A model generated the notes under the pieces. That model was not told where the DNA came from and ran no database searches. It saw only the letters and a program-made list of their open reading frames with translations. A stretch of DNA of 34,921 bases, from assembly GCA_038240015.1 (NCBI GenBank), contig JBBSEF010000027.1, forward strand, positions 1 to 34,921, read 5' to 3'. Position 1 is the stretch's first letter, and each line of letters opens with the position of its first letter. Made by a program: the position numbers and the translations under genes. Shown one piece after another: positions 16,897-25,522 of this stretch. The DNA is from CAHJXF01 sp038240015. Lineage in GTDB: Bacteria > Pseudomonadota > Gammaproteobacteria > Burkholderiales > Burkholderiaceae_D.

Positions 16897-17469
16897 GTGA
16901 TCTTCGGCAGCAGCCGACCGAGACGTTCACGCGACGGCGCTCGTGCCGGGCGTCGTGTCGAACGCGTGGGTATCGTCAACGACGAACTCCCACCGAAGCT
17001 GGTTCCCTCGCTCAGGCAACTATTGTCCACAGCGGTCGGCCTGGCGCATACGCGCCTCGCGCTCGCGGGCATCGAACTCGAGGAAGAGATTCAGCGCTTG
17101 CTCAGTGCGACCGCTCTCGCATTGCTTGCGATGGTGCTCGTCCTGCTCGCGCTGATCGTAGGGACTTTCACGATCGTGGTCGCGGTGCCACCCGAGTTAC
17201 GCGTCGCGACGATGATTGCCATCACGGTGATCTATCTCGTCATCGCAGCGGTTCTCGCGATGAGACTGCGCTCGATATTCAAATTGCGGCCACCGATCTT
17301 CGGTGCGACCTTGGCCGAATTGGAGAAGGACAAGGAAACTTGGGGGCACATGGTGCGCGCGCATCAGGCTGCTGAAGACGCGGGAGCCCGCAACGCCCCG
17401 TTACAGGAAGACGCATTCGCGCAGGTCCGACCGGCGAGTGCAAACGCACGCTCGGAAGGAGCGAGGTGA
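16897..17469 (+). CDS. YqjE-like phage-holin-family membrane protein
   Basis: An inner-membrane protein of the YqjE/DUF1469 (phage holin family, superfamily III) group, up to 190 residues. Homology begins near LPPKLVPSLRQLLSTAVGLAHTR, then ELEEEIQRLL, followed by two adjacent transmembrane helices (about 70-92 and 100-122). The C-terminal tail is hydrophilic. The start is uncertain: a GTG at 16897 gives 190 residues with an arginine-rich leader, and GTG 16966 would start close to the conserved part. Despite the family name there is no phage context, and the role of YqjE in E. coli is unknown. Its stop overlaps the next start (TGATG), showing an operon with its neighbours. Confidence 0.8.
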   Translation: MIFGSSRPRRSRDGARAGRRVERVGIVNDELPPKLVPSLRQLLSTAVGLAHTRLALAGIELEEEIQRLLSATALALLAMVLVLLALIVGTFTIVVAVPPELRVATMIAITVIYLVIAAVLAMRLRSIFKLRPPIFGATLAELEKDKETWGHMVRAHQAAEDAGARNAPLQEDAFAQVRPASANARSEGAR

Positions 17470-17861
17470 TGGCGCATTCGCACGTGCCCCTGAAACTGCG
17501 CAAGCAAATGCTGTTGATGCGCGCCGCAGTCGAACGCGTCGAACTCGCGCATCATCTTTCGGAAGTGCGGCGGGCTGCGACGCTGAATGCGATCGTGCGA
17601 AATGCGTTGCCGGGTGATCGCTCGCGAAGCTGGTGGTCGCAGGCATTGGAGCTCGCCAAGCGTTATCCATTCATCACGTCCGCCGCATCGCTGATCGCGG
17701 CGCGATTCAGAATTCCGCTGGTGACGACGGCCGCCAAATTGGGCGGAGTAGCAGCGCTCGGCTACAAGCTGTGGGATCTCTGGAAGCATCAGCATCCGTC
17801 GGGCCATTCAAGCATGTCCATGCGTCTGGCCGCCGCAAAACGTCGTCGCGCCGACCGTTGA
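17469..17861 (+). CDS. YqjK-like small protein
   Basis: A 130-residue basic protein. The N-terminal half is charged and helical (KLRKQMLLMRAAVERVELAHHL). The middle has a hydrophobic helix around YPFITSAASLIAARF, and a second weakly hydrophobic stretch ends in GYKLWDLWKHQ. This layout resembles E. coli YqjK, third gene of the yqjDEK operon, and the gene occupies the same place, but the similarity is weak and the name is an inference from position. The ATG at 17469 overlaps the preceding stop and follows AAGGAG. A GTG at 17466 is the alternative. Its function is unknown. Confidence 0.75.
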   Translation: MAHSHVPLKLRKQMLLMRAAVERVELAHHLSEVRRAATLNAIVRNALPGDRSRSWWSQALELAKRYPFITSAASLIAARFRIPLVTTAAKLGGVAALGYKLWDLWKHQHPSGHSSMSMRLAAAKRRRADR

Positions 17862-17881
17862 CGGTGACGCGCGCCGCCGCG

Positions 17882-18733
17882 ATGGCTCGTCGCACCGGTC
17901 GCCACTCATCACCCGTCGCCGCTCGATTTTTCCTCTCGATTTTTTCGCTCGCACTCTCGTCGCAGGCCCGAGCCGTCGAGAACGATGAGGGCAGGCCCGA
18001 AGCGGTTCCCAATCGGCCGACGGTGTCGACACCCGCCGCATTGTCGGCCCCCGGTTGGCTCGAGGCCGAATTTGGCGGCCTCTTTGCAAGAGACCGGCAC
18101 GCGGATGCGGATCCCTTGCGGCGCGCGAGTCTTCCGTATTCGCTCAAGCTCGCGTTTACCGAGAATTGGGGTGTCCGCATCGATGGCGAGGCGCTGGTTC
18201 GTCAAACGGCGAACGACGGCATGCGTGCCACCGGCTTTGGAGACACGAGCTTCATCGTCAAGCGTCGCTTTGCGATCGACGCGCTCACCGCCTTCAGTCA
18301 GGAATTCAAATCGGCCTTCGGTCTTGAAGCGGGACTGACGGTACCGACCGCCCCGCATCGCTTGGGAACGGGCAGCGGCAAGCCCGACTACGCGGTCAAT
18401 GCGATCTACAGCGCGGACTTCGGCGACTGGCACACCGATCTGAACGTGTTGAATGCGCGCCTCGGGGCTGTCGATGCGGGCGAAGGACGACTTCAGACGC
18501 TGGGCGCGATTGCCTTGTCTCGACGCCTCGACGATCGCTGGGGCGTCGTCGGCGAGATCTCGGGCACGCATCAGCGAGGCGCAAGTGCAACGGCACAAGC
18601 GCTCGGCGCGTTCACCTTTGCCATCGAGCGCAGCGCGGTGCTCGATTTCGGCGTGGCTCATTCATTGAATCGCACGCCCCCGACCTGGCAAACGTTTGTC
18701 GGCATCACGGCCGTGCTTGGGCGCGTGTGGTGA
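17882..18733 (+). CDS. Outer-membrane beta-barrel protein (Phenol_MetA_deg/transporter family)
   Basis: A 283-residue exported protein. The N-terminus has a basic region, a hydrophobic core (FFLSIFSLALS) and a cleavage site after QARA. The mature part is made of amphipathic beta strands with family landmarks FGDTSFIVKRRF, GLEAGLTVPTAPHRLGTGSG, KPDYAVNAIYS and WHTDLNVLNARLG, and ends with an aromatic residue (GRVW), as outer-membrane barrels do. This pattern matches the 'putative MetA-pathway of phenol degradation' family (PF13557), whose substrate is usually unknown; no phenol pathway genes are nearby. Starts at TTG 17858 and GTG 17864 are also in frame and would overlap or abut the YqjK-like stop, so it probably belongs to the same operon. 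Confidence 0.75.
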   Translation: MARRTGRHSSPVAARFFLSIFSLALSSQARAVENDEGRPEAVPNRPTVSTPAALSAPGWLEAEFGGLFARDRHADADPLRRASLPYSLKLAFTENWGVRIDGEALVRQTANDGMRATGFGDTSFIVKRRFAIDALTAFSQEFKSAFGLEAGLTVPTAPHRLGTGSGKPDYAVNAIYSADFGDWHTDLNVLNARLGAVDAGEGRLQTLGAIALSRRLDDRWGVVGEISGTHQRGASATAQALGAFTFAIERSAVLDFGVAHSLNRTPPTWQTFVGITAVLGRVW

Positions 18734-18771
18734 TCGGCCGAGGTGCGTCGATTCACTGTCGACCGAAGTGC

Positions 18772-19572
18772 TCATCGCACTGACTCCGCATTCGCGATCA
18801 AGAGGTCCAGACAGGCATCGATTTGGCTTTGATGCTCGATGAAAAAACGTGCTGCGCTGACGTCGGACTCGCCTACGTGCACCGTGACCCAATGCGCGGG
18901 CGCGCCGTAGAACACCGCCTCGTCGGTCTCATCGTCACCGATGTAGAAGGCCGCGTCGCAATGCTCGAATCGCACCAGGGTCGTGAGTGCGTTGCCCTTG
19001 TCGGGCGCGCCTTCGGGCAGGAGATTGAAAACGCATTTGCCGCCGATCAGGCGAGGCGGCGGCACGAGCGTCGCGATCGCGGCGGCCACGGCGCGCTCGG
19101 CAGCTTCGCGATCGGCGGCCAGCCGGTAGTGAATCGAGATTGAATAGGTCTTGTCCTCGACGAAGATGCCGCGATCGTCGCCGTATCGGGCGATCGCAGC
19201 GGGCCACTGACGCAACCACTCGCGGGCGATGATGCCGTGATCGGGCGCGCCGCCGCTGGCGGTCAGCGAGTTGGCGAGCGAGTGGTGCAGTGGCGACGGC
19301 AGGCCTTCGGCACCGTGATTGCCGATCAAGTGAAGCGGTGTGAATTCGATTCGTCGTCGCATGTCCGCGACGCTTCGACCCGTCAGGATCGCGATGGGAA
19401 CCAGGGCGCCGAGCATGGCAAGTTTCCTCACTGTCGTGCGGTTGGCTACGGCGTCTTCCGGATGAGCGACGATCGCCGCGAGCGTCCCGTCGAAATCGAA
19501 TCCGTAGAGTGTCCGTTGCTGCGCCAATCGTTGGAGCGCGACTTTCCCCTCAAGCGTGAACAGGTGATTCAT
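18772..19572 (-). CDS. otsB: Trehalose-6-phosphate phosphatase
   Basis: A 266-residue HAD-superfamily phosphatase that converts trehalose 6-phosphate to trehalose, the second step of osmoprotectant synthesis. Motif I is DFDGTL (near residue 25), followed by the motif II region AILTGRS, the TPP-typical LIGNHGAEG, and motif IV GDDETDEAVF. The length is normal. It follows otsA on the same strand after a 50-bp spacer that contains a 12-bp tandem repeat. The operon order otsA-otsB is the reverse of E. coli otsBA. Cytoplasmic location is expected. Confidence 0.95.
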   Translation of the reverse strand: MNHLFTLEGKVALQRLAQQRTLYGFDFDGTLAAIVAHPEDAVANRTTVRKLAMLGALVPIAILTGRSVADMRRRIEFTPLHLIGNHGAEGLPSPLHHSLANSLTASGGAPDHGIIAREWLRQWPAAIARYGDDRGIFVEDKTYSISIHYRLAADREAAERAVAAAIATLVPPPRLIGGKCVFNLLPEGAPDKGNALTTLVRFEHCDAAFYIGDDETDEAVFYGAPAHWVTVHVGESDVSAARFFIEHQSQIDACLDLLIANAESVR

Positions 19573-19580
19573 TGCAAATG

Positions 19581-19616
19581 AACGATGACGCGAACGATGA
19601 CGCGAACGACGATGCG
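19581..19616. repeat. 12-bp tandem repeat between otsA and otsB
   Basis: Three 12-bp units (AACGATGACGCG twice, then AACGACGATGCG) lie just upstream of the otsB start and fill most of the 50-bp otsA-otsB spacer. The variation could alter spacing or secondary structure near the otsB ribosome-binding region, for which no clear purine-rich site is visible. Confidence 0.7.
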
Positions 19617-19622
19617 ACGCCG

Positions 19623-21986
19623 CTACGCCGCGGCCTTGCGCCAGCGGCCGCGCTCGTCGGCTTCGCTGTGATGCTCGGCAATGCGTCCGCGGATCCGTTC
19701 ACGCTGGCGCACACGCGACGCGTCGAGCAACATGCGCGCCGCCCAGCGGAAGACGTTGTGATCTTTCACGATCGCCCGCAGCGCGCGCATGCGTTCACGC
19801 TGCTCGGCAAGCGGCATGACCAGCGCGGCATGCAGCATGTCGGCCGTGTGCTCGACGTGATACGGATTCACGATCAGCGCTTCGCGCAACTCGCGCGAGG
19901 CTCCCGCGAATGCCGACAGGATCAGCACCGCCTGCTCGTCGTCGCGCGCCGCGACGAACTCCTTGGCGACCAGGTTCATGCCGTCGTGCAGGCTCGTCAC
20001 GACGCACACATCGCAGGCGCGGTAGTGCTCGAACACCGATTGCTGGTCGTGATGCTCGATGAACAACGTGATCGCCGGATAGCCATCGACCTTCGAGCGT
20101 CCGGCGAGCGGCCGTGAGAAGCGACGATTGATGCGCGAAGCTTCCGCACGCACACGGGCTTCGAAGGCCTGGTACTCCTCTAGCGCGGAGCGCGAGGGCG
20201 CCGCGATCTGCACGAACGTGAATCGCCCGACCATCTCGGGATGGCGTTCGAGCATCACCTCGACCGCGCTGAAGCGCTCGACGATACCCTTGGTGTAGTC
20301 CAGGCGATCGACGCCCAGCCCGATCAGTTGACCCGCGGGTACACCGATTCGATTGCGGACCTCCAGTCGACATTGTTCGATCGACTTCTCGAACGCCGGC
20401 GCATCGGGCCAGTCGATCGAGATCGGGTAGCTCTCGACTTGCGTGCGGACGCCTCCGTATGAAATCACGGAGAGCTCGTGTTCGATGCGGGTCTCGAGAA
20501 AACGGTCGGCGGTCTCGATGAAGTTCTTGGCCTGATAGCGCGTGTGAAAGCCGAGGATGGTGCTGCCGAGCAGACCCTCGATGATTTCGGTTCGCCACGG
20601 GCAGATGCCGAAGGACTCGGGGTTGGGCCAGGGGATGTGCCAGAACGTGATGATGGTCGCGAGCGGCAGCCGATCGCGAATCAGTCGCGGCAGGAGCGCG
20701 AAGTGATAGTCCTGCACCAGCACGACCGGGTTCTCGGTGCGCGCCTCTTCCACGACCGCGTCCGCGAAGCGACGGTTGACGGCCACGTAATGTTTCCAGT
20801 CGGCGCTGCGAAACACCGGACGCACGTGGGCGATGTGGCACAGCGGCCAAAGTCCTTCGTTCGCGAAGCCGTAGTAGTAGCCGTCCTCTTCTTCCTTCGT
20901 CAGCCAGATGCGACGCAAGGTGTAAGAAGGATCGTCGGGAGGCACCGCCACGTGAGCCTTCGCATCGACGGCATCGCGGTCGCCCGAGCCGCCGCCATGC
21001 GCGATCCAGGTTCCCGAACACGCCCGCATCACCGGCTCGACAGCGGTCACGAGACCGCTCGCGGGTCGCTGCACTTCGAGCCCGCGATCGGTCTTGACGT
21101 GGATGTACGGCTCGCGATTCGAGACCACGATGATCTCGTCGTCGGACAGATGCTCGTGCAAGAGGCGGCGCAGACGCTCGGGAGTCCACTCGCCCTCTTC
21201 GTCGCTTGCGCTGTCGCGCGCCCGTCGCTCTTCGTCAATCTCTCGCAGGATGCCGCGCACGTCGGCCATCAGCGGGCGAAGTTCGGAATCGAATGCGGCG
21301 CCATCGGCGGCGCGCATCGGACCTGCGCGTCCCGTGATTTTCTCCATGCCCTCGAACGGCCGCAACACGCCTTCGCCACGCAGCATCGCGCGTACGCCCG
21401 CGATCCATCCGCGCCACGACAAGTGCGCGACCAGCACCGTGATCAGCGACGTGACGACGCCCAGGACGAGGAACAACACGATGGTGTATTTGCGCGTGTC
21501 CTCGCTGCGGCTTTCGATGAAGCTCATGTCCGAGACCATCACGATCCGGCCGATGTCGCCTTCCGGCATCGTGACGGGAATGCGCGCGACGTGAAGCGAA
21601 CCCTTGGGCAGTTTGACGATCGAGCCGTTGACGTCGCTGGTGTCGGCGGCGACGCGCGTCTCGTCGGGGCTCGCCAGACATCCGACTTCGGCGGGAAGGT
21701 TGGCGCTTCGGTAAGCGATGCGATTGGTGCGATCACAAAACGCGATCGCATACAGGCGTTCGTTCTGCGTGACGCTGTTGAGCAGCGCCGTGATCTTCTG
21801 GTTGGCGCGTTCGGGTACCAGTTCGGCGAGTTGATCGGCCAACGGGCCGGCCGCGAGTTGCGCGCGCGAATCGAGGTCGCGAACGAACCAACGGACGGTC
21901 AATGCATCGATTTGTGGAACGACGAAATAGGCGAGAAGCGCAAGCGCAGCGATCAGAGGAACGAGGAATCGCAGCGACAAGCGCAT
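19623..21986 (-). CDS. otsA: Membrane-anchored trehalose-6-phosphate synthase with sensor-like N-terminus
   Basis: A 787-residue protein, about 300 residues longer than E. coli OtsA. The C-terminal part (about 284-760) is a complete GT20 glycosyltransferase making trehalose 6-phosphate from UDP-glucose and glucose 6-phosphate. Visible are IIVVSNREPYIH, VLVQDYHFALLP, FWHIPWPNPE, the sugar-binding GVDRLDYTKGI and SLHDGMNLVAKEF. The N-terminal part looks like a receptor: transmembrane helix at 7-24, an extracytoplasmic domain of about 140 residues with two cysteines (C84, C103), a second helix at 168-188, then a HAMP-like linker and charged helix (235-257). I recall similar long OtsA proteins in other betaproteobacteria, but the sensory role is inference. 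It is the first gene of an otsA-otsB operon. Confidence 0.93.
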   Translation of the reverse strand: MRLSLRFLVPLIAALALLAYFVVPQIDALTVRWFVRDLDSRAQLAAGPLADQLAELVPERANQKITALLNSVTQNERLYAIAFCDRTNRIAYRSANLPAEVGCLASPDETRVAADTSDVNGSIVKLPKGSLHVARIPVTMPEGDIGRIVMVSDMSFIESRSEDTRKYTIVLFLVLGVVTSLITVLVAHLSWRGWIAGVRAMLRGEGVLRPFEGMEKITGRAGPMRAADGAAFDSELRPLMADVRGILREIDEERRARDSASDEEGEWTPERLRRLLHEHLSDDEIIVVSNREPYIHVKTDRGLEVQRPASGLVTAVEPVMRACSGTWIAHGGGSGDRDAVDAKAHVAVPPDDPSYTLRRIWLTKEEEDGYYYGFANEGLWPLCHIAHVRPVFRSADWKHYVAVNRRFADAVVEEARTENPVVLVQDYHFALLPRLIRDRLPLATIITFWHIPWPNPESFGICPWRTEIIEGLLGSTILGFHTRYQAKNFIETADRFLETRIEHELSVISYGGVRTQVESYPISIDWPDAPAFEKSIEQCRLEVRNRIGVPAGQLIGLGVDRLDYTKGIVERFSAVEVMLERHPEMVGRFTFVQIAAPSRSALEEYQAFEARVRAEASRINRRFSRPLAGRSKVDGYPAITLFIEHHDQQSVFEHYRACDVCVVTSLHDGMNLVAKEFVAARDDEQAVLILSAFAGASRELREALIVNPYHVEHTADMLHAALVMPLAEQRERMRALRAIVKDHNVFRWAARMLLDASRVRQRERIRGRIAEHHSEADERGRWRKAAA

Positions 21987-22159
21987 GGCACGCGGCTTTC
22001 AGAGGGTGGAAATGAAATGACGATTCGACCACAGGCCTGACTCGAACCAGGCGCATATTAATCCGCGCCCATGGTGTCGCTGGCCGCGATTCGACCGAAG
22101 TTGCTGTCGGACAATCCGAATCAGACCGCGAGGAGCGGCGCCGGTTCGGCGGCGCGCCC

Positions 22160-23455
22160 TCAGGCGATCGAGATAAACGCCTCGCGCGCCGCACGGAGCG
22201 TCGCCTCGATTGGCGCGTGGTCGTCCGCTGCGTGCGCCGCCGACACGAACCCTGCTTCATAGGCCGATGGCGCAAAGTAGATGTCGCGATCGAGCATGGC
22301 ATGGAAGAAACGCTTGAAGCATTCGATGTCCGACCCGCTCACATCCGGCAACGCGCGCGGACGCTGTTGCGAGAAAAAAAAACCGAACATGCCGCCGACG
22401 GCATCGCTGCAAAGCGCGACACCGGTCGCCTCGGCCGCGCGAGCCAGGCCGTCGGCAAGCCGGCGCGTGCTGACCGACAGATTTTCGTAGAAGCCTGCAG
22501 CCTCGATTTCCGCAAGCGTCGCAAGACCCGCCGCGACCGCGACCGGATTGCCGGACAACGTCCCCGCCTGATAGACAGCGCCCTCCGGAGACAGATGTCG
22601 CATCACCTCGCGTCGTCCGCCGAATGCTGCGACCGGCAAGCCGCCTCCGATGACCTTGCCGAGCACCGTGATGTCGGGCGCGACCCCATAGAGCGATTGC
22701 GCGCCGCCGAGCGCGACGCGAAAGCCGCTCATCACTTCGTCGAAGATCAACAAAGCGCCGTACTTCGCGCACAACGACTGCATGCAGGCGACGAACTCGG
22801 GCGTCGATCGCACCAGATTCATGTTGCCCGCGATCGGCTCGACGATCACGCATGCGATCGCTTCACCGTATTCGATGAAGGCCGCCTCGAGTTGCTCGCA
22901 ATCGTTGTAGTCGAGAACGATCGTGTGCTGCGTGATCTCTGGCGGCACGCCCGCCGAACTGGGCGTGTTGAACGTCAGCAGCCCCGAGCCCGCCTTGACC
23001 AGCAGGCTGTCGGCATGACCGTGATAACAGCCGTCGAACTTGATCAGTTTGGGGCGACCGGTCGCACCGCGTGCGAGGCGAATCGCGCTCATCGCGGCTT
23101 CGGTGCCCGACGACACGAGGCGCACCTGCTCCATCGATGGCACAAGGCGACAGAGCGTCTCGGCCATTTCGACTTCGCCTTCGGTCGGCGCACCGAACGA
23201 AAGTCCGCGCGACGCGGCGTCCTGCACCGCCTTCACCACGCGCGGATGGGCGTGGCCCAGGATCGCGGGACCCCAACTGCCGATGTAATCGATGTAGCGT
23301 CTGCCGTCCGCATCCCAGATGTACGGGCCTTCGGCACGCGTGACGAAGCGCGGCACGCCGCCTACCTGTCGGAACGCGCGCACCGGCGAATTGACGCCGC
23401 CCGGTGTGGTGCGTTGTGCGCGTACGAACAGTTCGTCGTTACGGGAGTCGATCAC
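22160..23455 (-). CDS. hemL: Glutamate-1-semialdehyde 2,1-aminomutase
   Basis: A PLP enzyme of aminotransferase class III that makes 5-aminolevulinate from glutamate-1-semialdehyde in the C5 heme pathway. Family strings are present: TPGGVNSPVRAF near the N-terminus, SSGTEAAMSAIRLARG, KFDGCYHGHAD, IFDEVMSGFR and the PLP lysine in LGKVIGGGLP. The GTG at 23455 gives 431 residues and a start close to the conserved ELF motif, with a GTGA overlap with the thiE stop. An ATG at 23476 would add 7 residues and a 25-bp overlap. It is the last gene of thiD-thiE-hemL on this strand. The gene-free 21987-22159 interval behind it shows no clear terminator. Confidence 0.95.
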   Translation of the reverse strand: MIDSRNDELFVRAQRTTPGGVNSPVRAFRQVGGVPRFVTRAEGPYIWDADGRRYIDYIGSWGPAILGHAHPRVVKAVQDAASRGLSFGAPTEGEVEMAETLCRLVPSMEQVRLVSSGTEAAMSAIRLARGATGRPKLIKFDGCYHGHADSLLVKAGSGLLTFNTPSSAGVPPEITQHTIVLDYNDCEQLEAAFIEYGEAIACVIVEPIAGNMNLVRSTPEFVACMQSLCAKYGALLIFDEVMSGFRVALGGAQSLYGVAPDITVLGKVIGGGLPVAAFGGRREVMRHLSPEGAVYQAGTLSGNPVAVAAGLATLAEIEAAGFYENLSVSTRRLADGLARAAEATGVALCSDAVGGMFGFFFSQQRPRALPDVSGSDIECFKRFFHAMLDRDIYFAPSAYEAGFVSAAHAADDHAPIEATLRAAREAFISIA

Positions 23456-24189
23456 GATCGAAAGGCCTGCGAGCATGAGTCGGGCCGCGCCACCCGCGGC
23501 TCCTCTTCGCACGCACGATCGCGGCTACGCGCGAAGCAGCGCGAAAGCGCGGCCGCACGCGCTCTGATCGCGGCGCACTCTCTTTCAAATTCGTTCACAC
23601 ATCCACTCACGTCGAAGAGGTCGGCGATCACGGCTGCGGCATCGGCGCCTGCTTCGATCAGGCAGGGCAGATTCGACGCCTCGATGCCGCCGATGCCGAC
23701 GGTCGCAATGTGCAAGCCGCGAGCCTGCGCGAAGAGGTTCAATGGCGCGCGTACCGCAGCGGGCTTGGTCGACGAGGGAAAGACGCTTCCGAACGCGACA
23801 TAGTCCGCGCCGCTGGACTGCGCCACTTTCGCGCGATCGAGGCTGGCGTAGCACGATATGCCGAGGATGCGCGAGTCGCCGAGGCGAGCGCGCAGTGCAT
23901 GCAGGTCATCGGCATCGTCGATGCCGATATGCAGGCCGGCGTTTTCTATCGTCATCGCGAGTTCGACATGATCGTTGACGATCAGGGGACGCTGGTGCTC
24001 GCGGCAAAGGTTCGCAAGCCGCATCGCCTGATCGGCACGCAGGCGCGCATCGGCCGACTTGTTGCGGTACTGAACCAGGTTCGCGCCGCCTTCGAGCGCG
24101 GCAGCCACCATCGCCACCAATCGACCGGTATCGGCTTCGTCGGGCGTGAGCGCATAAAGCCCGAAGATGCGTGGGTCGCGGCGGCTCAT
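23452..24189 (-). CDS. thiE: Thiamine-phosphate synthase
   Basis: A 245-residue TIM-barrel enzyme joining HMP-pyrophosphate and the thiazole phosphate to give thiamine phosphate. Characteristic strings are LYALTPD at the start, LVQYRNKS, LIVNDHVELA, LHIGIDDAD, ISCYAS, YVAFGSVFPSSTKP and the phosphate-binding GIGGIEASN. The last 30 residues are an arginine/glutamate-rich extension beyond the usual family end, overlapping the hemL start region. It overlaps thiD by four bases and hemL by four or more, so all three genes are translationally coupled. No thiamine riboswitch was recognised upstream of thiD. Confidence 0.95.
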   Translation of the reverse strand: MSRRDPRIFGLYALTPDEADTGRLVAMVAAALEGGANLVQYRNKSADARLRADQAMRLANLCREHQRPLIVNDHVELAMTIENAGLHIGIDDADDLHALRARLGDSRILGISCYASLDRAKVAQSSGADYVAFGSVFPSSTKPAAVRAPLNLFAQARGLHIATVGIGGIEASNLPCLIEAGADAAAVIADLFDVSGCVNEFERECAAIRARAAALSRCFARSRDRACEEEPRVARPDSCSQAFRS

Positions 24190-25073
24190 GCGCTTCGTGC
24201 GCGACTCGACAGGAGCCTGCCTTCGGGTTCGCGCGCCCAGAACAAACGATCCGGAATCAACTGCCCCATGCCGGGACGAAAGCCCGAGTTCAAGGTGCGC
24301 CAGGTGTAGTCCTGCGCTTCACGCACCGCGTCTTCAAATGCGCAGCCGCGTGCCAGCAACGCAGCGATCGCGGACGCGAGCGTGCAACCCGAACCGTGAT
24401 ACGAACCCGACAGACGCGGCCATGCGTCGGCGCGAATCCGCACGGCGGCGCCATCGCGCTCGCTGTAGAGGGTGTTGATCACCTCGCTGGTGTGTTCATG
24501 CGTCCCCGTGATCAGGACCCACGTCGCGCCCCAGCCGATCAGGCGCGCAGCAGCGGCATCCAGACCGATGGGTTTGCTTGCGACGGCCGCCTCTTCGTTC
24601 TCATCGGCGTCGTCGCCGGTCGCGGCCAGTCTTCGCGCTTCATAACTGTTGGGGGTGACGAGCGTCGTCAACGGGATCAACAGCTCACGGATCGCAAGCA
24701 GCGTGTCGTCGTCGGCGAATGCATCGCCGCGTCCGCTGGCGAGTACCGGATCGAGTATCACCGGCACGTCGGGATAGTCGGACAGGATCTCGGCGACGAC
24801 CGCCACCGTTTCGACGTCGCCCAGAACGCCGATCTTGAACGCGGCCACGCGCATGTCTTCGAGTATCGTGCGGGCCTGGTCGTCCACATGATCGGCATCG
24901 ATCGCGACGAACTCATCGACACCCGCGGTGTCCTGCACCGTGATGCCCGTGACGACGGATACGGCGTGACCGCCGAGACTCGCGATCGTCAGCAGGTCCG
25001 CTTGCAGGCCCGCGCCGCCGGTCGGGTCGCAAGCGGAAAACGTCATCACGATGGGAAGCGATTGAGGAGACAT
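24186..25073 (-). CDS. thiD: Hydroxymethylpyrimidine/phosphomethylpyrimidine kinase
   Basis: A ribokinase-family enzyme of 295 residues that phosphorylates HMP and then HMP phosphate for thiamine synthesis. The N-terminal SACDPTGGAGLQADL is the family signature (usually GGDPSGGAG), followed by LDPVLASGRG, TPNSYEA and the anion-hole motif GSYHGSGCTLASAIA with the conserved cysteine. The ATG at 25073 fits the family start; an in-frame TTG at 25094 is an alternative. It overlaps thiE by four bases. Compared with the usual 265 residues it has a longer central loop (DDADENEEAAVAS) and C-terminus. It lies first in a thiD-thiE-hemL operon, divergent from rubredoxin. Confidence 0.95.
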   Translation of the reverse strand: MSPQSLPIVMTFSACDPTGGAGLQADLLTIASLGGHAVSVVTGITVQDTAGVDEFVAIDADHVDDQARTILEDMRVAAFKIGVLGDVETVAVVAEILSDYPDVPVILDPVLASGRGDAFADDDTLLAIRELLIPLTTLVTPNSYEARRLAATGDDADENEEAAVASKPIGLDAAAARLIGWGATWVLITGTHEHTSEVINTLYSERDGAAVRIRADAWPRLSGSYHGSGCTLASAIAALLARGCAFEDAVREAQDYTWRTLNSGFRPGMGQLIPDRLFWAREPEGRLLSSRARSA

Positions 25074-25317
25074 GCGGGATGGTGTGGGAATCAAAGAGAA
25101 TTCGCCCTGGCAGGTGCAACGCGGTGCGATGCAATGCGATCCGCGAGATGTGCGCTTGGCGCATCGGGCGGGCGGTCCGGCTACACTCGCGCGTTGCGCA
25201 ACCTCGATCGCCGATTCACGAACGGTCGGCGCGCGCGCAGGGTATGAACCGCCGAGCCGCGCATTTTACGCTGCGGTTCGCAGCCATCGATTCCCTACCG
25301 AACCAGAAGACTCGACG

Positions 25318-25482
25318 ATGAAGACCTGGATGTGCCTGATCTGCGGCTGGATCTACGATGAAGAGGCCGGCGCGCCCGAGGAGGGCATCGCTCCCGGAAC
25401 GCGCTGGGAAGAAGTGCCGATGAACTGGACCTGTCCCGAATGCGGCGCGCGCAAGGAAGACTTCGAGATGGTCGAAGTGTGA
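25318..25482 (+). CDS. Rubredoxin
   Basis: A 54-residue iron protein carrying one Fe(S-Cys)4 centre. The four ligands are C6 and C9 (CLICGW) and C39 and C42 (CPECG), with the conserved aromatic residues of the fold (W4, Y13, W37). It is a small cytoplasmic electron carrier; partners may be oxygenases or peroxide/NO-detoxifying enzymes, none of which is adjacent. The ATG at 25318 is set by family alignment; the reading frame is open further upstream without coding character. A possible -10 element TACACT lies at 25182-25187, with no convincing -35. Its place between the thiDE-hemL block and the pilG cluster is, as I recall, usual in Burkholderiales. Confidence 0.97.
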   Translation: MKTWMCLICGWIYDEEAGAPEEGIAPGTRWEEVPMNWTCPECGARKEDFEMVEV

Positions 25483-25522
25483 TCGTCGTCATGGTGATCG
25501 GCCCTTCGACGAATCGCCGCGC

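Noticed and set aside
16897..17469. Phage holin suggested by the family name
   Set aside because: No phage genes nearby. The yqjD-yqjE-yqjK-like context indicates a housekeeping membrane protein.
20478..22040. 520-codon open frame on the plus strand opposite otsA
   Set aside because: Shadow of the GT20 gene with no domain or plausible start context.
22217..23803. 528-codon open frame on the plus strand opposite hemL and thiE
   Set aside because: Antisense to two conserved enzymes; composition is arginine/alanine-rich without motifs.
23920..23927. GCCGATAT, another sigma-28 -10-like match
   Set aside because: Lies within thiE coding DNA on the opposite strand with no gene start downstream. 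Such matches show the chance background.
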